Made by a program: the position numbers and the translations under genes
Notes under the pieces: model-generated
Seen by the model: only the letters and a program-made list of their open reading frames with translations
Told to the model about the DNA's origin: nothing
Database searches by the model: none
Part shown: in pieces, positions 24,113-34,898 of the stretch
How positions within the stretch are numbered: the first letter of the stretch is position 1
Layout of the letters: each line of letters starts with the position of its first letter
Source of the DNA: Phialophora verrucosa
Lineage: Eukaryota; Ascomycota; Eurotiomycetes; Chaetothyriales; Herpotrichiellaceae
Assembly (NCBI GenBank): GCA_002099365.1
Contig: MSED01000003.1
Location: 310,001 to 374,000 of the forward strand
DNA length: 64,000 nucleotides
Reading direction: 5' to 3'

Positions 24113-24736
24113 TCAACGTCGTTGTTTCTTAGCCGGCGACTCGTCCTCCTTCAAGCTGTCCGCGTCATCATCCTGCTCTGGTCTGGCAGCCCGCGCCGGC
24201 TTCACTCTGCCCTTGACCTGGCGTTTGGTCCATTTTGTTTCGCCCAACCCTTGTTCCAGACCCTCGGGCTCCACGAAGACCATATCTCCATTCTGACCTA
24301 GGGCTCCTTTCACCGCTTCCTCCAGAAGAACCCCGATGGCAATGAGCGCTGTCTCGTCAAGAGACTTGAAGTCGAATCTGCCTCCCTGTTCCGCTGCGCA
24401 GCCGTAGAAATCTGACGCGTAGGTGTGGATTGCCTTCAGCATCTCGGACTCTGGCAGCTTGCTCGAGTCAGGGAGCGCACTCGATACATCGTATTCCTGG
24501 TAGATCAAGTCTTCGGGGACTGTGGTTCGGCCGAGAAGGACTTCTTCCGGTGAGATGGGCAAAACGTTTTCCGACCGTTGCTGTTCCTGGCTCAGGAACC
24601 CGTTCAGCCCCGCCCGCCCGGCGACAGCATCGTAGACAGTGATCCGCCGTGGAGGTCTAGATGGAAGCCTATCTTCAGGCCCGGACTCGTCTGCCGCACC
24701 TTGTTCCGGAGAGGCAGGTTCACTTCTACCCGCCAT
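24113..24736 (-). CDS. Rrn10-like RNA polymerase I upstream activating factor subunit (probable)
   Basis: A single exon of 207 residues. The core (about residues 60-150) reads 'LPISPEEVLLGRTTVPEDL' and then 'SEMLKAIHTYASDFYG', followed by 'SLDETALIAIGVLLEEAVK'. The order and spacing of these elements resemble yeast Rrn10: an acidic 'PDxDL..A.HYYA' helix and a 'FDETSLI.LGLLIEKWVK' helix. Rrn10 is a subunit of the UAF complex that activates rDNA transcription. The C-terminus is acidic and then basic, ending KKQRR, which fits nuclear import. The assignment rests on remembered motif resemblance only. A conserved fungal protein of unknown role is the alternative. The ATG is the only one in frame before an upstream stop. 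Confidence 0.6.
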   Translation of the reverse strand: MAGRSEPASPEQGAADESGPEDRLPSRPPRRITVYDAVAGRAGLNGFLSQEQQRSENVLPISPEEVLLGRTTVPEDLIYQEYDVSSALPDSSKLPESEMLKAIHTYASDFYGCAAEQGGRFDFKSLDETALIAIGVLLEEAVKGALGQNGDMVFVEPEGLEQGLGETKWTKRQVKGRVKPARAARPEQDDDADSLKEDESPAKKQRR

Positions 24737-24980
24737 TCCGTTCGTCTTTGCTTCCAGGGCGACTCATCCCCGTCACGAGATTCCGACGTGGCGAACAATC
24801 CACATTGCCCGGGATTTGTGATTCGCGGTTTCAAGCGGGAAGATTTGCGTGGAAACACAAAGTCGTCTAGCTGGAGAAAGAGAGAATAACGAGGTGATGG
24901 ACAATCTGCCGGAAACAGAGATGATTGTGAAGCTTCAGTGAAGCAAACTTGTATCTTCCGGATGCCAAGCCTTGGGGGAT

Positions 24981-25013
24981 CTGACGAGGCTGACGAGGCT
25001 GACGAGGCTGACG
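24981..25013. repeat. 9-bp tandem repeat (ctgacgagg)
   Basis: Three perfect copies of ctgacgagg plus two thirds of a fourth. They lie at the decayed 3' edge of the methyltransferase pseudogene. Confidence 0.9.
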
Positions 25014-25079
25014 CAAACAGGGTTGGCCATGCTGCTTCAGCGCAGAATGCAATGTTTCCTCAAACAATCGCTCATTGCT

Positions 25080-25920
25080 ACCTCGGCTTTCTGCCCCATT
25101 GCCGTGTAATACGTAGACAAGAATACTCGGGCCTGCTTAATCTTCCAGAGTCTCCTCGACCGCATATCCAAAACAGTCCGACACTTCTCGCGTTGCTCGC
25201 AATTTCAAACCCTCATGAATATCGGTCAGAGTCCAAATGGTATTATCGGTGTCTTGTCTGGATAGCCAGGGCACCCACCGCGGCATATCGACATCGCGAA
25301 AAATTGGCCGGGGCATGAAGCTGAAGTTCCTGACAAAGATGCCTCAGCCATTCCATGGAGCCAAGCAATCAGGTCAACTGAATCGTGATCGCAGGCGGTT
25401 CTCGAAGCATTCTCCGTCCTGTCGTCGGATCATTGATCGCCTGAAGCAGTGGGACAGTCCCGTCGGTCCATTGGACGTAGCCCCCAGCTTCAGAACGCTA
25501 CCGATGTTGTGCATCAGGCGATCTTTATCTGGCCATCCACATCCACGGCCCCCATGATCAACCGGCAAGGCACAATGTCGAAGTGCCCAATGTAGCGCTC
25601 TGGCACTAGATAGAAGATGTCACGCGTCTTAAGATTCACCTTGTCCGACCATGAAAACCGTGGAGGGAACTGCTGGGGCGAAATGTCGATGCGGTAATAT
25701 GCACCTGTGCGTACTCGAGTGCCATGTCCATTGCCCGGATGGCATTCCCACACGCCACGTCTGCGATCTCGAGGCTCTTGCGGTGCTTGACCTGCTCCGC
25801 AATATTCAGTTATAGCAGCCAGCCCAACCTTCTCAGGATAAGGCAGTGCTGCGCCGTCAACCTTCGCGACGCCAAAATACCCCGCGACAAGATGTACGTA
25901 TCCGGAAGCGCTGCCGCCAT
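25080..25920 (-). pseudogene. SAM-dependent methyltransferase pseudogene
   Basis: Pieces of one class I methyltransferase (the fungal UMTA/LaeA-like, secondary-metabolism type) follow in order on the minus strand but in different frames. The first runs from an ATG at 25920 ('MAAALPDTYILSR') to an in-frame TAA at 25812-25810. The same frame then continues with 'EQVKHRKSLEIADVACGNA', which is motif I (SAM binding, D-V-A-C-G-N). A frameshift near 25705 leads to 'RIDISPQQFPPRFSW' and 'YIGHFDIVPCRLIMGAV'. A stop and another frame change near 25515 lead to 'GGYVQWTDG' and 'LLQAINDPTTG'. The C-terminal third (25350 to about 25080) is too decayed to follow. At least one nonsense and two frameshift lesions make it non-functional as read. 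Confidence 0.75.
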
Positions 25921-26660
25921 GGTTGCGAAGCTAGGGGTGTGGCCTTGATCAGTCTCTAACGAAGACCGAAGGCGTCAGATAAGGATCTGTCTGGAAGCAT
26001 TTGCATCCGCTCATGCTGAAACTGGACGGCAATGCATCCTCAGGGACGATCCGAGCCCACTTCTGCCACACCAACGAGTGCAGGGACTCATGCGGATCAA
26101 AACTTCTATTCGCGGGAATGGATCAGACGTCTGATTGACCCTCGTCTCCCGGCGAAAAGGGTAGATGGTACTTGTTGACCAGAAGCACGATCAGCACCAA
26201 AGCTGTCATCTGAGCTGTAACTGCATGCGAGCTACAGGACAGCCATGAACCCGAGTTTGAATGCCTGGGTCTGTGGGGACTTCGGGAGCTTTTAACAAGT
26301 GGGGTTATAGGATCCATGCTGATGGTGTGTGCCGTGTCAGATAGGCTTACAGTACCCTCAGACTTGCACTTTCGAGTGAGGGCAGTCAGGGTACATAAGG
26401 CCGCCCGCCATCGGAGAAGCTGCTGGGTTTCCGACCCTAGCGCTCGTATGTCGGAAGCGGCACAATGCGGACCGCCGGTGGGATTAATAGTTAGTAGAAT
26501 GGTTAATCCGACGTAGGGTTGAAGCTGGATAAAAACGAGTTGAGCACTTACAATATCTGGATATCCAGCGTCGACATGGTTCTCCGGACCAGCACGCGGA
26601 GCTGGCCCTATGATGGGAGAAATCGCTAGTTATTTTTCTTTTCGACAGTAAGAGATGTGC
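25921..26660. other. Gene-free stretch upstream of the methyltransferase relic
   Basis: About 740 bp with no convincing coding signal on either strand. Confidence 0.4.
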
Positions 26661-26667
26661 CTATTCG

Positions 26668-27110
26668 ATGCCGACAAAGTCTTCTGGCGTTTCATTTTCG
26701 ATTGCGAAGCGTCCTGCGAAGTGAAGAAGCTGAATCCCATCGTCCAACTGGAAATCACAAGCTGGCACCATGGACTCCCCGAAATTGTCGCTTGCAGTGT
26801 ATAGTGACTTCAAAACTTCTTGTATTTAGCTTGACCGGCCTCTGCCCTATTCAGGTCAGCAAGGGCTGATGAAAGAGACAACAACCGTGCAAAATCTCAG
26901 GCTCCCCAGGATTTTGCCCCACTCTCAGTAGGTGAAGCATGTCGGGCCTGCCTTGTCGAACGAAGCAGCCACCAAATAGGGTGACACTGTTCACGCCATC
27001 AGACATTGCGTGGAAATCACTCACAGCACCTTGGGAACTCTTCCCAAAATGCCTTGGAGCAACTCTTCATCCCATATGCTGAACTTATAATTGACCATCT
27101 GGCAGCTGTC
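26668..27110 (-). pseudogene. Possible small gene or gene remnant of unknown family
   Basis: Three coding-looking blocks follow in order on the minus strand. The first, near 27095-27030, reads 'MVNYKFSIWDEELLQGILG'. The second, near 26990-26890, includes 'GGCFVRQGRPDMLHLLRVG'. The third, near 26817-26668, reads 'VLKSLYTASDNFGESMVPA' and then 'LLHFAGRFAIENETPEDF', ending at a TAG. They can be joined only by assuming short introns with weak donors, one of them gttgtt. It could be a real three-exon gene of about 110 residues or the decayed end of a larger one. I recognise no domain. Its position next to the methyltransferase relic suggests a decaying region. Confidence 0.25.
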
Positions 27111-27384
27111 CGGTCCGGTCTTACTGCGACAGAAAACCAGAGCCGGCCAGGTCAGTATTGCGACCTCTCCGGGCTGCCGGCGATGCTCCTCTCGGTGGAA
27201 GACTAGAGATTAGGAGGTACTGCACGGAAGTACTGAACCCAGCAAGCCAGTCCGAGATGACTTTTCCTCCTAAATCATATTGACATTGCACACCGTTCAA
27301 ATATATCTTTTCTTGTTTTCAAATACCCGTTCTTCCCAACCTAGGACTTTCAGCGCGCGAAGAGCGATACCCATCCTCCCCACC

Positions 27385-28559
27385 TCATCGCACATCAAGC
27401 TGTTCGAAGCTGTCCACAACCTGAAGCTCCTCTCGATCCGCAACCGACAGGGGCGCATTCCCCGGTCTGTCCACCACGACGGCGTGAAACTTCGCATCAA
27501 TGGCCGCCCGCACCTCCTTCACATTGTCACTTAAGAACAGTATCTCCTCTGGCTTCCGCTGGAGCTCAGACGCGATCTTGGCGTAACTGCTGCTATCATG
27601 TTTGGGACCCGCATTCGTGGTATCAAACCACGCCGTGATGTGGTCCCGGCGATCGAGGACGGCAGTTGGATCCTCGGGTCTGGCGGGATCCTTGATATGC
27701 TGGAACAGCAGCTTTTGTGCGAAGATCGACCCACTGCTGTAGATGGCGATGGCGATGGCAGTGTCCTGCGCGTCAGCCGTGGTGGGAGAAGGGACCAAGC
27801 CGTCTATCCAAGCTAGTACATCGGTATAAACCGGTGTCGAGTACGCGTGGGAGCGATACCCATCTTCCCAAAGGTAGCCTGCGTGGTGAATGTCGTGTTA
27901 GTGCAAGTATATATCGGGTCATGGGGCAGAGCAAGCAGCGCAGCAGGACGCAGGTACTGTACCTTGCAGGTCTTTCAGATACGCTACCTTGACGTCCCGT
28001 GCGGTAAGATCTTTGACATGCTCCTCGAAGAGCCCAGGCGATGAGCGGGCGGATTCGGGAAACCCATCCCGATAGGCCTTGAACTTCTCGTCATCCCACT
28101 TTGTGGCCAGCACATCGGGGAGCGCCTTGAGGGCGTACGGAAACTTTTCACGACGAATCAGTCTCCAAACGTTCAACCAGCAGATAAAGCCCGGATCACC
28201 CAGCCACAGAGTATGGAATTGTAAACTCGTTGGGCGTCAAATGAGAAGGTAGCTGCCAGCTTACCAGCGTCTCTTTCACCCAGCTGATTGGACATATCGT
28301 GCCCTCTGAATAACACGCGATTCCTCGTGTCAGCCGAGAGCTCTGCTAATACTTGTAGGCAACGGAGGGTTTCTGATCACGGACGACTCTGCGTACCAAT
28401 GTCCAGAAGCACGAGTTTCACATTCTCGAAAGATCGCCCGGGCCTGTCTCGAGGCTTTTTCCGCGTCCGAGCATATTTCTTTGCTGGGGGTTCGAGACCT
28501 GGAGCAGTGGCAGCGGCAGGGCTGCGTGAGCGCCTCTTGGTCGACCGCGTCGACACCAT
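27385..28559 (-). CDS. utr4: Enolase-phosphatase E1 (methionine salvage)
   Basis: Four exons: 28559-28397, 28305-28265, 28143-27963 and 27878-27385, with introns of 91, 121 and 84 nt. The product is 292 residues. The HAD motif I is 'LLDIEGTICPI', with the DIEGT version specific to E1, assembled across intron 1. 'YLWEDGYRSHAYSTPVYTDV' is restored across intron 3. Motif II lies in 'IAIYSSGSIFAQKLLFQH' and the acidic motif IV in 'ILFLSDNVKEVRAA'. The enzyme enolises and dephosphorylates 2,3-diketo-5-methylthiopentyl-1-phosphate in the methionine salvage pathway. About 48 residues rich in Arg/Lys/Ser/Pro precede the catalytic domain. An ATG at 28634 would add 25 more, so the true start is uncertain. 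Confidence 0.93.
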
Positions 28560-28634
28560 CGGCGTGGGTCGTCTGGGCTGATCGTTTTCAAAAACTGCAG
28601 CACCAGTCCTACAGTGTGGCTTCAATGGGTGCAA

Positions 28635-29242
28635 AGGTCCAAGTAACGCAAAAGCACCGCATGTTAAAATTAATTAGCAAAGCAGGAGCTCAAGGCATGA
28701 GTGAGAGGATGATGTGATCGGCATCGGAGGCACGTTGTTCCGCCACACTTTCTTCTGATCATGGAGCGAATGGAGTCGCGATGTCGAGATGTGGCTGGCG
28801 TTGGCCTTGGACCAAAGTCTTGTCGCGATGTAGGTGCGACGATTTTGTGAAGGTGCCGTCTCTACAAGGACTGTGTATACGTATAGTCGGCAAGGCCCAG
28901 AGCTAAGCGCAGGCCGTTAGATTTATTGGTCTCTACGAACATGGAGCGGACAGGGCGGGTCTCGCCGGCTTCTCGAAAGGTCGGCGTCGTACCAAGGCGC
29001 AGCAGCAAGCTTCCAGAATATGTCCGGAGTGACACAAGGTTTGGCTTCCAGAGACACTTTCTCGAGACGGGCCCTGCGTACTTGTGCAGAGCAACACCAT
29101 GCAACGCTAAAAATCGGATGTGAACGAAGCCAGGTTCGCTTGTCGGCAGTTCAGTTTGTGCTCGACTCGCGCGTGTCGTTGATTGGTATGTATACTGCGC
29201 TACGTCGCGTGGCTCCTCCACGTCTTTCCAAGTTCTGGGATC
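28635..29242. other. Gene-free spacer between E1 gene and MFS gene
   Basis: About 600 bp with no supported gene. The frame at 28862-29221 (-) is not protein-like. The stretch contains the E1 promoter and the 3' region of the MFS gene (both minus strand). Confidence 0.45.
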
Positions 29243-31133
29243 CTACATCCTATGGACGCTGCTGTTCTTCGACCATCGTCGGAACGTCTTCCCGTAGAAG
29301 TAGAAGATGATGGCACAGAGACACCACAACAGAATGAGCGACGCGTTCGTCATGATCGGTGGGATATAGCCGTCGTCCATAATCCAGTTCTAATAAGCCC
29401 ATGTCAGCACAAGCAGGATATCCTACGGTAGGCAACGCACGGAATGGGGAGAGTACATACCGTGATAAATTTGCTGAAGCCATAACCCCAGACGTTCTTG
29501 TTCACTGTGATGGCCACGAACAAACTTCCCGCGACAGGCTTGTAGCTGTCGACAGCGTAGGTCGATGCAATGCCTGGAATGGCCGCAACTTGAATACCGG
29601 CACACGTGTAGCCGATGATGACGATCGCTTGCCACGGCCACTGGTTCTCATAGCCCACGCTGACGATGATGTTGCCAAAGTACATGATGATGACGTACGG
29701 AATCATGGCAAGCAGGCGCATTTCCGGTTCGCGGATGCCGCCGTTCCTCGCCGTCTGGCGAGCCGAAACCCAGTCGGAGAAGGGCCCGGCGGTGAACAAG
29801 CCAATGAACGCACCGACTAGGATGGCGAAGTTGGTGAAGCCGATCTGCTCGGTGGTGAAATTGTACGGGGGCGCGGCGAAGGCCTGGGTCTGGGTCAAGT
29901 TGAGGGTCAAGAACGAAGAGCAGCTCCAGCTGACGATGAAAGCCGCCAGTTCGACGATCGGGAAGGTAAAGAGCTTCCATGGGATCCAGAGATCGAGCAG
30001 GATCGCCCTGATGGGATCCGGGTTGGGCGTATAAAGACCCCATTGGGCCTTGCTCGGCTTGCCACGGCCGAGCCAAGGGTCGCGAGCGGCAGTGTCGACA
30101 TGACCGAGTTCGTTGCCGGCGTTGCCTTGTTCGAGGACGCCATCGGATTGCTTTTCAGAGCCCTCGACCTTGGTCACTTGGTCTGCAGCGGAATGTTTGG
30201 TCGTCTCGCTAATGTGCTGTCGGTGCCACTTCGTTTCAGGGAACATGAAAACAACCATGGCGAGAGAGAGCGCGACCAGGGCGGTATACAGCCACCAGAA
30301 GTTTCTCCATCCGACATTCTCGGCCATGGCCCCGGAAATGATCGGGGCAACCATGAGCGATCCCATATAAACAACCCAGTACAGAGTGTTCCACTTGCCG
30401 CGATCGTGGAGGAAGAAGATGTCAGCAATGACAGCAGGCTGGATCGTTTCAGCAGGCCCCGCTCCGATGCCGTTGAGACTTGCGATGGTTAGTGTGGTGC
30501 CTCGGGTAGGTTCGAGAATGGACAATGGACACTCACACACAAGCGCCCATGAACGAGCCATAGGTCTGTGCTCGGGCACGCCAAATAGCAGAACCAAGGC
30601 AGATCAATTGGGAGAAAATGTAGACCGGGCGGCGGCCGAAGGAAGTGCTGAGTGGCACCCTAATGCGCGGTAAGTAAGTCATTTCGCTTCTGGGGCAAGC
30701 TCAGGGCAGTACCAGATGAAGTTGCTGAAACCCAGGACAAGGATGGCGACACCCGTAAATTGCACCGCGTCGGCGAGGGAGCAATGGAACGCCTCGATGT
30801 AGTCGCCAAACATCGGTGCTAAGGAGAGCGGTCCAAAGCCTTGAGTGAAGCTGACGAAACTGGAGGCCACGATGGCTGCAAGCTTCCAACTCTTCGCCCA
30901 ATTCAAGGGATCATGGGGGTCCTCTGATGGCTGCGGCACCAAAACGCGGTGACGCTTGCCGACGCTCTTGACGAAATGGTGCGACCCAATATCCGCCATC
31001 ACCTCCGTGCCAGGGAGGATTTCGATGTGGAGCTCTTGCTCAATGGCATGGCGCTCCTGTGCGATCGGGATCAGTCTGTGGTTGTGAGAGTGGCATCCAA
31101 GAACCATACCTGCTCATCATAGTCTATCGACAT
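29243..31133 (-). CDS. MFS transporter (DHA1-like drug/metabolite exporter)
   Basis: Five exons: 31133-31110, 31056-30713, 30659-30537, 30478-29461 and 29389-29243. All phases agree and give 551 residues. The first exon is just 24 nt (MSIDYDEQ) before a 53-nt intron. The cytosolic N-terminus ends with 'DPHDPLNWAKSWK', a hallmark of fungal 12-helix DHA1 carriers. The MFS motif 'VPLSTSFGRRPVYIFSQ' (motif A position) is formed across intron 2. 'LNGIGAGPAETIQPAVIADI' matches helix 4/5 motif C-like sequence. A long charged central loop lies at about residues 265-320, and the C-terminus is short and basic. It is probably a plasma-membrane exporter or uptake carrier; the substrate is unknown. No biosynthetic genes adjoin it. 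Confidence 0.93.
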
Positions 31134-32678
31134 GGCGAAGGAAATGGGATTCGAGAGGAGAGATGCCTGGGGACAGGGTGGATGTCTACCGAGTAGGATT
31201 GAGAGGAAGAATGACGGAGGAAAGCAGACTATATATCCATGCACGTCCGAACCAGCGATGGGACGAAGTCATGAGGCAATGCTGCGTAGGGCGTACACCT
31301 GATTCGATCAGCTATGGTCCATGGTCTCGAAGCGAGTCGCTCAGGGCTAGCGGGAGGGCGGGTTCAAGCTTTGCTCCAGTTCGACCTGCTCCTTGGCCCA
31401 CCATCCCTGACGCACTGTTCTGCTGGGTGGAGTGCGAGATCCGGGGGTTGGAGTTTGCCCTTTGTGGCCCCCTGCCCCGCGAATGCCATGTGCGTCCAGT
31501 GGGTGGTGCGTGGCAATGGATGTTCCGCACTTGTGGAAATCGTGCATGCCGGGGCAATGAACAAGCGTCACCATCGGCAGCTGAATCGGCATTTGGGACA
31601 AGGCACGATTGCTCCAGCTGCGCAAATCACACGAAGCCGGAAGGAAATAAAATGGAGGCCTGCGGAAATTCCGACCACCTTCAGTTGATCACCGGCTTCT
31701 AGCTTCTTTCCATGAGCTGCCCAAGTACGTGTATGGTAGGACGATTGATCGACTTGACCCCCCCATGACCACATCCGATGTACGTTGCTGCCTTGCATAC
31801 AACCACCGGTCTTTTACTCGTACTCGGTAGAGCCCTGTAACTGACCAATATGCTCTCTGGAGCTCTCCCTCTATGCGGTTGGTCTGAAGGTCTTGTAAAC
31901 GGTAGAGGGCCAAACCAGCGGGCACGCAACGCGACGCGCTCGTCGGTTATCTTAGTCCATAGAATGCGGGCTGGGGAGGTCAATCGTTGCCACGCGGGCA
32001 TCTATGAGTCTCCATCGGAGGAACTCAAACCATCTGAGCGCCTTCCGTCCATCGTTCTTGAGCCTTTCTGGCCTTGATAATGCGGTGCATGCGACGACGA
32101 AGGTACGTATTGCCCAAGGTCCGGAACTGAAACCATTGGCATGCTTATCATTGCTTAACGGAGGCTCCAGGGGCTTACTTGCCGTAACTCAAGCTTGGCG
32201 GTGGTGGCGGCTTGCTTGTTTAGCGGCCGCTAGGGGGTCACAGGGTGTTGCTTCCGGGGCGCCTTCCACCCGAGGCTCTAAGGATGGCAGAGGCCTATTC
32301 CGGACAGTACTCCGTTAGCCACACAGCCCCTACTCGTACAGCAACGATGCAGCGAACGGAGGACACTTGATAGGTGAGTAACTGTTGTCTGCATGGTCAA
32401 AGACGCTTGGTCCCCGTTCCGACTTCACGGGATTTTCTGCGGTAAGTAGGGACGGACATCGATTACAACCTCGAGCTAAACTCCCTGCCCGACTACGGAT
32501 CGGAGCACCTTGAAACATCTCCATGCATTCTTCAGATCGTCAGCATCACGTTTGCTCATTACCCGCTGAAACCGGCTCAGGCTTATTTCTGCCCATTAAC
32601 TGACCTCCACTCCGCAAAACCCAAGTCCAACCACTCGCCCCCTTATCCAACTTTCCTCATCACTCCAGGACACGGCGA
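31134..32678. other. Gene-free stretch, about 1.5 kb, upstream of MFS gene
   Basis: Overlapping frames on both strands near 31160-31700 (179 codons on the plus strand) lack domain or splice support. The stretch contains the MFS promoter and the 3' region of the Ser/Thr-rich gene. Confidence 0.45.
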
Positions 32679-34003
32679 TCAGAGAGCCAATGTTATCATC
32701 CAGACAAGAGTCCCCAAGGACGCAGCAAAGAGGGCATCATAAGTGTTAATCAAGGACACGGCCCCACCAGTCTGTGTCGGTAGTGCACTTGAACCCGCGC
32801 TTGAATGTGCACTGGTGCTTGTGCTTGTCTTCGTGGCGATGGTCGTGAGTGTACTTGTGCTTGTGCTGGCGTGAGAAGTGGTCGCCGCTGATGCGACAGG
32901 CGGCGACGGTTGAGCTGCAGAAGGAGGCAGAGGCACGGACGGTGATTGTGATGCTGCGCCGGGTATGGTACTCCCTCCACCAAAACCAGCCTGGCCGGAG
33001 GTGTAAACACCAGTCGCGCCGCTGTTACTGGAAGGGTTTGCTCCGCCATAGACACTAATAGTGGCACTATTGCCGCTGCTGAGTCCACTGCTGCCTTCAC
33101 CATTGCTGCTGCTCCGCGGCGGACCTCCTCCGCCCACCCCGCCTCTGCTAGTCACGAACGTCGTCTTCGAAACCGTTGCTGTCAAGGTTGTGCTAGGGAT
33201 ACTGGGGCTACCAGTTGCGCCGCCCTGTGCACCAGGACCAATGGGAAGCACCGAGACTGTAGAGACTGGTGTGCTCTCACTGCTCTCCGCACATGAACTT
33301 GTGCTTGGAGTTGGCATTGGAGGAGCGCTTGCACTTATGTTTGTGGAGTGGGAAGCGAGAGGTACAGGTGGCGAAGCACGTGAACTTGGACCAACATTTG
33401 CAGGGTGGGACGTAGAAGTGGTTGCTGTGCTCATAGTTGGAGTCTCGTAGATTGTGTTTGGCGGTTCTATGCTGATTGTGACTGTGGAGGTAGTTGTGTT
33501 GCGTGTGGAGATTTGTGAACAGCTTAACGTCCCAGCACAGTCTGACGCAGAAAGGAGGCTAGAGGAGGAGTCGCCAGGAGTCGCCGGGATGATAGCGGAG
33601 GACGAGCTCGGGGCGTGCGGTGGAATGGCGAAGGAAGAGGTAGACTGAGAGTTGGAGACTAGAGGTGGAAGTTTGGACGACGAGGCTGGGGAGCTAGGCG
33701 CCATAGGTGGAAAAGGAAATGTTGGGGGAGAGTAGGCGACGGGCAGCGAGGTCGATGAAGCGCAAGGGGAAGCATGGGAGTTAGGAAGAGTGAGAGAGTA
33801 CAAGTGATCGCATGGACTCGTAGATGTAGAGGGATCCTGAGAGTAATACTTCGTTTCAGTCAGAGGTGGACTCCGAACCGTGGCGCTCTAAAGCCAAGAC
33901 GTACCGGATCTGTCGACGGCGTTGCGTCCGGGTCGCCAAATTGAGCAACTGTGCAGCTCGCGCCGAGCAGGAGGATAGAAATAAGAGTGTTAGATATTCC
34001 CAT
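32679..34003 (-). CDS. Ser/Thr-rich secreted protein, probably GPI-anchored
   Basis: Two exons, 34003-33905 and 33836-32679, with a 68-nt intron. The product is 418 residues. Exon 1 encodes a signal peptide (MGISNTLISILLLLGASC, then TVA). The body is Ser/Thr/Pro/Ala-rich, with a glycine-rich segment around residues 260-330 ('GGVGGGGPPRSSSNGEGSS'). The last 25 residues form a hydrophobic tail after a small-residue stretch (TQTGG, then ...LGTLVWMITLAL), as in a GPI-attachment signal. No catalytic domain is visible. A heavily O-mannosylated wall or adhesin-like protein is the most likely role. It lies next to the CFEM gene in the same orientation. The intron was placed so that the signal peptide joins the long frame without a stop. 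Confidence 0.82.
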
Positions 34004-34898
34004 TGTAGTGCAAGGATAAACGAGTGTAGATTAGGTCTGATGATCTTGTTAAAGGTTACGCCCAAGTGTCCGCAGACACAAGATACCGAAGGCTGGTGAC
34101 GGTAGGCAGAGGAAGAGGAAAAGGAAGGAAGGAAGAATGGAAAAAAGGCACAAGGGAAGGAGGTAATCTTATGGGAAACCCAAGAGTCGGCCGAACAATG
34201 ACTGCATAGATTTTCAACCCCATGAGCGTGATACCGAATGCTGCCGTGGTGCCGATAGATATGTCATGCTGCAAGTTCGACGAAGGACACGGCGAAGCTT
34301 TGTGACATTCACCGGCGAAGAGCTTGTTGCCAGCAGCATGCGTCAATACCGAGCATAGGCGACGAAGAAACAGCAGCCGTCAAGCGTATCAACGAGCTGG
34401 ATTTGTTCCGCAACGTGCTCTGGAAGGCTGCCGGCTAGGATTCGTGTGTGGATGGCTAGGAAGATCTCTCGTATCGAACCGGCCGTCGCTATGCGTGGTA
34501 GCAGGATCAATCCGTAGCATGAATCTTGCCTGGTGGCACAAAAGGCAGGGTGTAGAAATGGGCAAGTGACATGCGATGCACAAGGAAAGGAACCGTGGCA
34601 CTTGCCGGAGATATTCTGTGTAGCAATTGCGAGACACAAGCTCCTAGCTGTGAGACCCGAATCTGCAGGGAACGATCGCAGAGGAGCGCAGATATTGGAC
34701 GGGAAAGAAAGCAGGATCCTTGAAGATGTTGTTGTTGTGTTGCTACCCGCGCAACCGCGGTCTCAATCTGTAAAACTCCAGCTTCTCTGAGGTCCTCCAT
34801 ATCCAATCCCAGCCACGATATGATAAATCTTGCGGTGAAGCCACAGTGACGGGGTCGACCACGGGCACATAGCGAGGGCGTGTCCCGCCGTCTCAAGG
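34004..34898. other. Gene-free spacer between Ser/Thr-rich gene and CFEM gene
   Basis: About 900 bp with no supported gene. It contains the Ser/Thr-rich gene's promoter and the CFEM gene's 3' region. Confidence 0.45.
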
